Assembly (NCBI RefSeq): GCF_963666675.1
Contig: NZ_OY762929.1
Span: 806,001 to 870,000 of the forward strand
DNA from: an uncultured Desulfobacter sp.
GTDB lineage: Bacteria; Desulfobacterota; Desulfobacteria; Desulfobacterales; Desulfobacteraceae
Length of the DNA stretch: 64,000 bases
Direction of reading: 5' to 3'
Of the stretch, positions 60,833-64,000 are shown piece by piece. The notes under the pieces are model-generated. The model did no database searches, was not told the DNA's origin, and saw nothing but the letters and a program-made list of their open reading frames with translations. Both the position numbers and the translations under genes were made by a program. Positions within the stretch are counted from its first letter, which is position 1; each line of letters starts with the position of its first letter.

Positions 60833-62305
60833 CTAATACCGGATTTCAAAATGCGCTAACGCCGGATCCACCGAAACGGTTCGGGTGTTTACATCCTTTA
60901 CCTCTGAAAAGGTGGAACCCTTTTGACACCAGGCCAGCATATCCTGAACATTTTCCTGATTCCCTTGGAACAGGGCGTGGACGGATCTGTCCGGCATATT
61001 TTTAACATATCCTGACAGCCGTCTCTTCTGGGCGGCCAGTTGGGTTTCATGTCTGAAGCATACGCCCTGGACCCTTCCTGTAATAATCACTTCCACAGCA
61101 CAACGTGGGTTCACTTTTTGATCTCCTATATATTTGTTTGAAATTTTATGGTTTTTAAGATTTGCTTTTTTCAGGGCATCGGGGCCGAATTTGGCAAGCA
61201 CCGAGTCCATGGCCCGGTCCACGGCCTCCCATTGCCTGTTATGTATTTGGGGTTCATCATCAAACAAAGAACGTTGAACCGGCGTTTCGGTGTCCTGAAA
61301 TTCAGATACCCCAACCCCCACCAGACGGATTTTTTTTGTGATTTTTAAACCATGATATAAGGACAGTGCCTGGTCAAAAATGGCATTGGATGCGCAGATC
61401 CATGTGCCGAGTGTTTTGCTGCGGGTGATTTGGGAAAAATCGGAAAATTTGAGTTTAATGCCGACCTTTCTGCACCGCAGATTGGCGGCCCGCAGTTCAT
61501 TGCCGACCCTGTGGGCCTGGGCAAGAAGCACGGATTTGACGTCGCCGGGGGTTGAAATATCATGGGATAACGTCACTTCGCCCGAGATGGATTTGCGGGG
61601 TCGTTCCGGCGCTATGGGGGTGGTGTCTATCCCCCGGGCCAATTGGAACAGCCGTTGACCGAAGCTGCCGAATTTGTAATTTAATAATTGGAGATCAAAT
61701 TTTTTCACATCACCCAGGGTTTCAATGTGAAGGCGTTGCATTTGATTGATGGCCTTGGCTCCGACACCCGGTACCTTGCCGATGGGCAGGGTGTCAATCA
61801 CCTGGGTCATGGCCGCTGGAGAAATAATGGTCAACCCGTCCGGCTTGTTCATGTCCGATGCGATTTTTGCCAGAAACCGGACCGGTGCCCCGCCGACTGA
61901 GCAGGTCAGGGCGAGCTGATTGACAATGTCTGCTTTGATTTTTTGGGCGGTCTGTTCGGGTGTGCCGATCAGTTTTTCACATCCTGTAATATCCAAAAAG
62001 GCCTCATCAATGGAAACGGGTTCCACCAAAGGGGAAAACTGCCTTAAAATGGCCATGATCTTTCTTGAGTCCCGGGCATATTTTTCCCGGCTGCCCGGCT
62101 GGATAATGATATGGGGACATTTTTGTCTGGCCTGGAACACCGGCATGGCTGAATGGATGCCGAATTGTCGTGCCTCGTAACTGGCCGCAGATACCACACT
62201 GCGGTTGGAATGGCCTGCCACAATGACAGGTTTGCCCAGAAGGTCCGGGTTGTCCCGCTGTTCCACTGACGCAAAAAAAGCATCCATGTCCACATGGAGG
62301 ATCAT
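60833..62305 (-). CDS. dinB: DNA polymerase IV (DinB) fused to acylphosphatase
   Basis: A 490-residue fusion. Residues about 1-395 are a full Y-family polymerase: MILHVDMDAFFASVEQRDNP (first catalytic Asp), SIDEAFLDITG (about 104, the DE pair), fingers and thumb, little finger, and the clamp-binding QRSLF (about 344). After a short basic linker, residues about 398-490 are an acylphosphatase: EVIITGRVQGVCFRHETQLA with the catalytic Arg (about 418) and LSGYVKNMPDRSVHALFQGN with the catalytic Asn (about 434), then SEVKDVNTRTVSVDPALAHF. Both domains look complete. Fusion is direct in one frame with no stop. It is convergent with the LUD gene. Confidence 0.93.
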   Translation of the reverse strand: MILHVDMDAFFASVEQRDNPDLLGKPVIVAGHSNRSVVSAASYEARQFGIHSAMPVFQARQKCPHIIIQPGSREKYARDSRKIMAILRQFSPLVEPVSIDEAFLDITGCEKLIGTPEQTAQKIKADIVNQLALTCSVGGAPVRFLAKIASDMNKPDGLTIISPAAMTQVIDTLPIGKVPGVGAKAINQMQRLHIETLGDVKKFDLQLLNYKFGSFGQRLFQLARGIDTTPIAPERPRKSISGEVTLSHDISTPGDVKSVLLAQAHRVGNELRAANLRCRKVGIKLKFSDFSQITRSKTLGTWICASNAIFDQALSLYHGLKITKKIRLVGVGVSEFQDTETPVQRSLFDDEPQIHNRQWEAVDRAMDSVLAKFGPDALKKANLKNHKISNKYIGDQKVNPRCAVEVIITGRVQGVCFRHETQLAAQKRRLSGYVKNMPDRSVHALFQGNQENVQDMLAWCQKGSTFSEVKDVNTRTVSVDPALAHFEIRY

Positions 62306-62420
62306 GGGGTGAAAACTCCTCTTGGATCGGGTTAAAAATTGCTGTATTCTTTTACTTTTTAAAAATTGCTGTCAAGGATTGATTGTAATCTTTTTACACC
62401 TTCGAGAAGAGATAATAAAG

Positions 62421-64000
62421 ATGCTATTCAGGCAGGGTCTATTTACAGTGTCGGCTGTGTTGTTTTTTTACCTTTCGGTTGGGTTTATCGGATGTTCATC
62501 TGACAGCTCCCAAAATACGCCTGCTTCCCAACCGCCTTCCAATGAAGGGCTTGCGCCCCTGGTGTATCAAAAATTGCCGGATAACATCCAGTGGCTCACT
62601 AATAATTCAGACCCGGTATTTGCCTCGGATAATGCCAAAAAAGGCGGGATGATCCGGGAGGCCATCATGAATTTTCCCATGACCTTCAGGGTGGTGGGAC
62701 CGGATTCCAACGGCTCTTTTCGAAGTGCCATTCTAAACAATCAGCTCGCTTTGATCAATATCCATCCCGTCACCCGGCGCATCATCCCCGAGCTTGCTAC
62801 CCACTGGGCCTATGGCCCCGATAAAAAGACCATGTATTTCAAACTGGACCCTGGTGCCCGGTGGTCGGACGGGGTGCCGGTGACGGCCAGGGACTATGTC
62901 TATACCCTGACCTTCATGCGTTCTGAGTATATTGTGGCGCCTTGGTACAATGATTATTATACCCGGGAGATCGAATCCGTCACCGCCTTTGACGATTACA
63001 CCATTGGGGTAAAAAGCACCAAGGCCGTGCCCGATCTCTACCTGAAACTCGGCATCAGTCCGATTCCGGAACACTTTTTTAGAACCCTGGGAGATGATTT
63101 TGTATCCCGGTTCAACTGGGCTGTTGTGCCCAATACCGGGGCGTACCGGATCACTGATTTTAAGAAAGGGCGGTTCATTCGGTTCTCCCGCAAAAAACAG
63201 TGGTGGGCAAAAGAGCGGCGGTATTTTAAAAACCGGTTTAACGTGGATTCGGTGCTTTTTACGGTGATCCGTGATTTTAACATGCAGTGGGAATATTTTA
63301 AGAAAGGCCGTCTGGATACTTTCGGCATGGTGCTGCCAAAATTCTGGCACCAGAAATCCGACACCCCGGTGATCAATAAAGGATATGTGGAACGAATCTG
63401 GTTTTTCAATGATCTGGAGCAGCCGTCCAGGGGCATGTGGCTGAACCTGGACCGGCCGATCTTCAAGGATATCCGGGTCCGAAACGCCTTTGCCCACGCC
63501 ATGAATATGGATAAGGTGATCAAACAGGTGTTGCGGGGTGATTATTTCCGGCTGCCCCAGGCATTTTACGGATATGGAGAATATACCGATTACACCATCA
63601 AAGCCCGGGATTATGATATTTTAAAGATCGAAACCTTGATGGGCCAGGCCGGTTGGCAAAGGGGAGCGGACGGTATCTGGCACAAAGGGAATATGCGGTT
63701 TTCCCTGACGGTAACCTATTATCTGGAAGAGCATATGCCCCGGCTGGCTGTCTTGAAAGAAGAAGCGCTCAAGGCCGGGATTGACCTGGAACTGGAGCGG
63801 CTTGATCCCACGGCCATGTTCAAGAAAACCCTGGAAAAAAAACATGATGTGGCCTGGATGGGATGGAGTACCGGCCTGCGGCCCTCCTTCTGGCAGGGGT
63901 GGCATTCGGACAACGCGCACAAGCCCCAGACCAATAACATCACCAACACGGATGATCCGGAACTGGACAAACTCATTGACCAGTACAGGGACAGTCTGGA
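62421..64000 (+). CDS. Oligopeptide-binding lipoprotein, YejA-like (3' end outside window)
   Basis: The frame opens at ATG 62421 and is still open at the window edge (527 codons seen). A lipoprotein signal ends at VGFIGC (Cys about 25). The SBP_bac_5 fold is clear: GPDKKTMYFKLDPGARWSDG followed by VPVTARDYVYTL, then VVPNTGAYRITDFKKGRFIR and RVRNAFAHAMNMDKVI. The pattern, including WWAKERRYFKNRFNVDSV, is that of YejA/microcin-C-type binding proteins. It feeds peptides to an ABC importer. It is divergent from the dinB fusion with a 115-base gap. Confidence 0.9.
   Translation, partial: MLFRQGLFTVSAVLFFYLSVGFIGCSSDSSQNTPASQPPSNEGLAPLVYQKLPDNIQWLTNNSDPVFASDNAKKGGMIREAIMNFPMTFRVVGPDSNGSFRSAILNNQLALINIHPVTRRIIPELATHWAYGPDKKTMYFKLDPGARWSDGVPVTARDYVYTLTFMRSEYIVAPWYNDYYTREIESVTAFDDYTIGVKSTKAVPDLYLKLGISPIPEHFFRTLGDDFVSRFNWAVVPNTGAYRITDFKKGRFIRFSRKKQWWAKERRYFKNRFNVDSVLFTVIRDFNMQWEYFKKGRLDTFGMVLPKFWHQKSDTPVINKGYVERIWFFNDLEQPSRGMWLNLDRPIFKDIRVRNAFAHAMNMDKVIKQVLRGDYFRLPQAFYGYGEYTDYTIKARDYDILKIETLMGQAGWQRGADGIWHKGNMRFSLTVTYYLEEHMPRLAVLKEEALKAGIDLELERLDPTAMFKKTLEKKHDVAWMGWSTGLRPSFWQGWHSDNAHKPQTNNITNTDDPELDKLIDQYRDSL

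Overview
The window looks like a chromosomal segment of a Gram-negative, anaerobic deltaproteobacterium, most likely a Desulfobacteraceae-type sulfate reducer. This is inferred from gene content only. Supporting genes are a fused LutB-LutA lactate-oxidation protein with LutC, formate-tetrahydrofolate ligase next to FolD, the ispE / tRNA-Gln / prs / rplY / pth / carD / rluD block, a giant DUF748 protein, a TAXI binding protein and several c-di-GMP proteins. No 16S gene is present, so genus and species cannot be fixed.

Layout. (1) 1-573: 3' end of a LivF-type ABC ATPase. (2) 0.88-10.1 kb: insertion-sequence graveyard with an intact IS4-family element, a RAYT (Y1 transposase) unit, IS91-family scraps, a complete ISKra4-family element carrying a DruA-like DUF4338 gene with a 9-bp target duplication, and an IS110-family transposase. 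(3) 10.15-15.5 kb: tetR plus a two-gene RND efflux operon. (4) 15.5-17.1 kb: divergent CGNR regulator and EamA exporter. (5) 17.3-20.8 kb: decaying accessory island with an acetyltransferase, a broken YCII gene, a frameshifted methyltransferase and an intact glycosyltransferase. (6) 20.8-24.2 kb: attC-like repeat, truncated RAYT copy, an unknown membrane-anchored protein and a glycosyltransferase gene broken by a short dispersed repeat. (7) 24.2-28.8 kb: HD-GYP receptor and PilZ protein. (8) 29.2-32.8 kb: lut operon with its divergent GntR regulator, three operator-like sites and a promoter. (9) 33-44.5 kb: secreted proteins and a probable c-di-GMP-controlled exopolysaccharide locus (ExeA-like ATPase, BcsB-like protein, outer-membrane barrel, MshEN-glycosyltransferase fusion, polytopic membrane protein). 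(10) 44.8-55.5 kb: housekeeping genes. (11) 55.6-64 kb: DUF748 protein, LUD-domain protein, a DNA polymerase IV fused to acylphosphatase, and the 5' part of an oligopeptide-binding lipoprotein.

How the genes may work together. The HD-GYP protein (c-di-GMP breakdown), the PilZ protein and the MshEN glycosyltransferase suggest that this chromosomal region senses solutes and controls a surface polysaccharide through c-di-GMP. The lut genes feed electrons from lactate. fhs and folD handle C1-folate chemistry.

Most notable signals: the Pol IV-acylphosphatase fusion; a DruA homologue translationally coupled to an ISKra4 transposase; two attC-like modules in opposite orientation; a bipartite palindromic repeat family of about 95 bp, one copy of which interrupts a gene and two of which abut stop codons; and an HD-GYP receptor whose Cache domain seems to be split by a periplasmic binding-protein domain.
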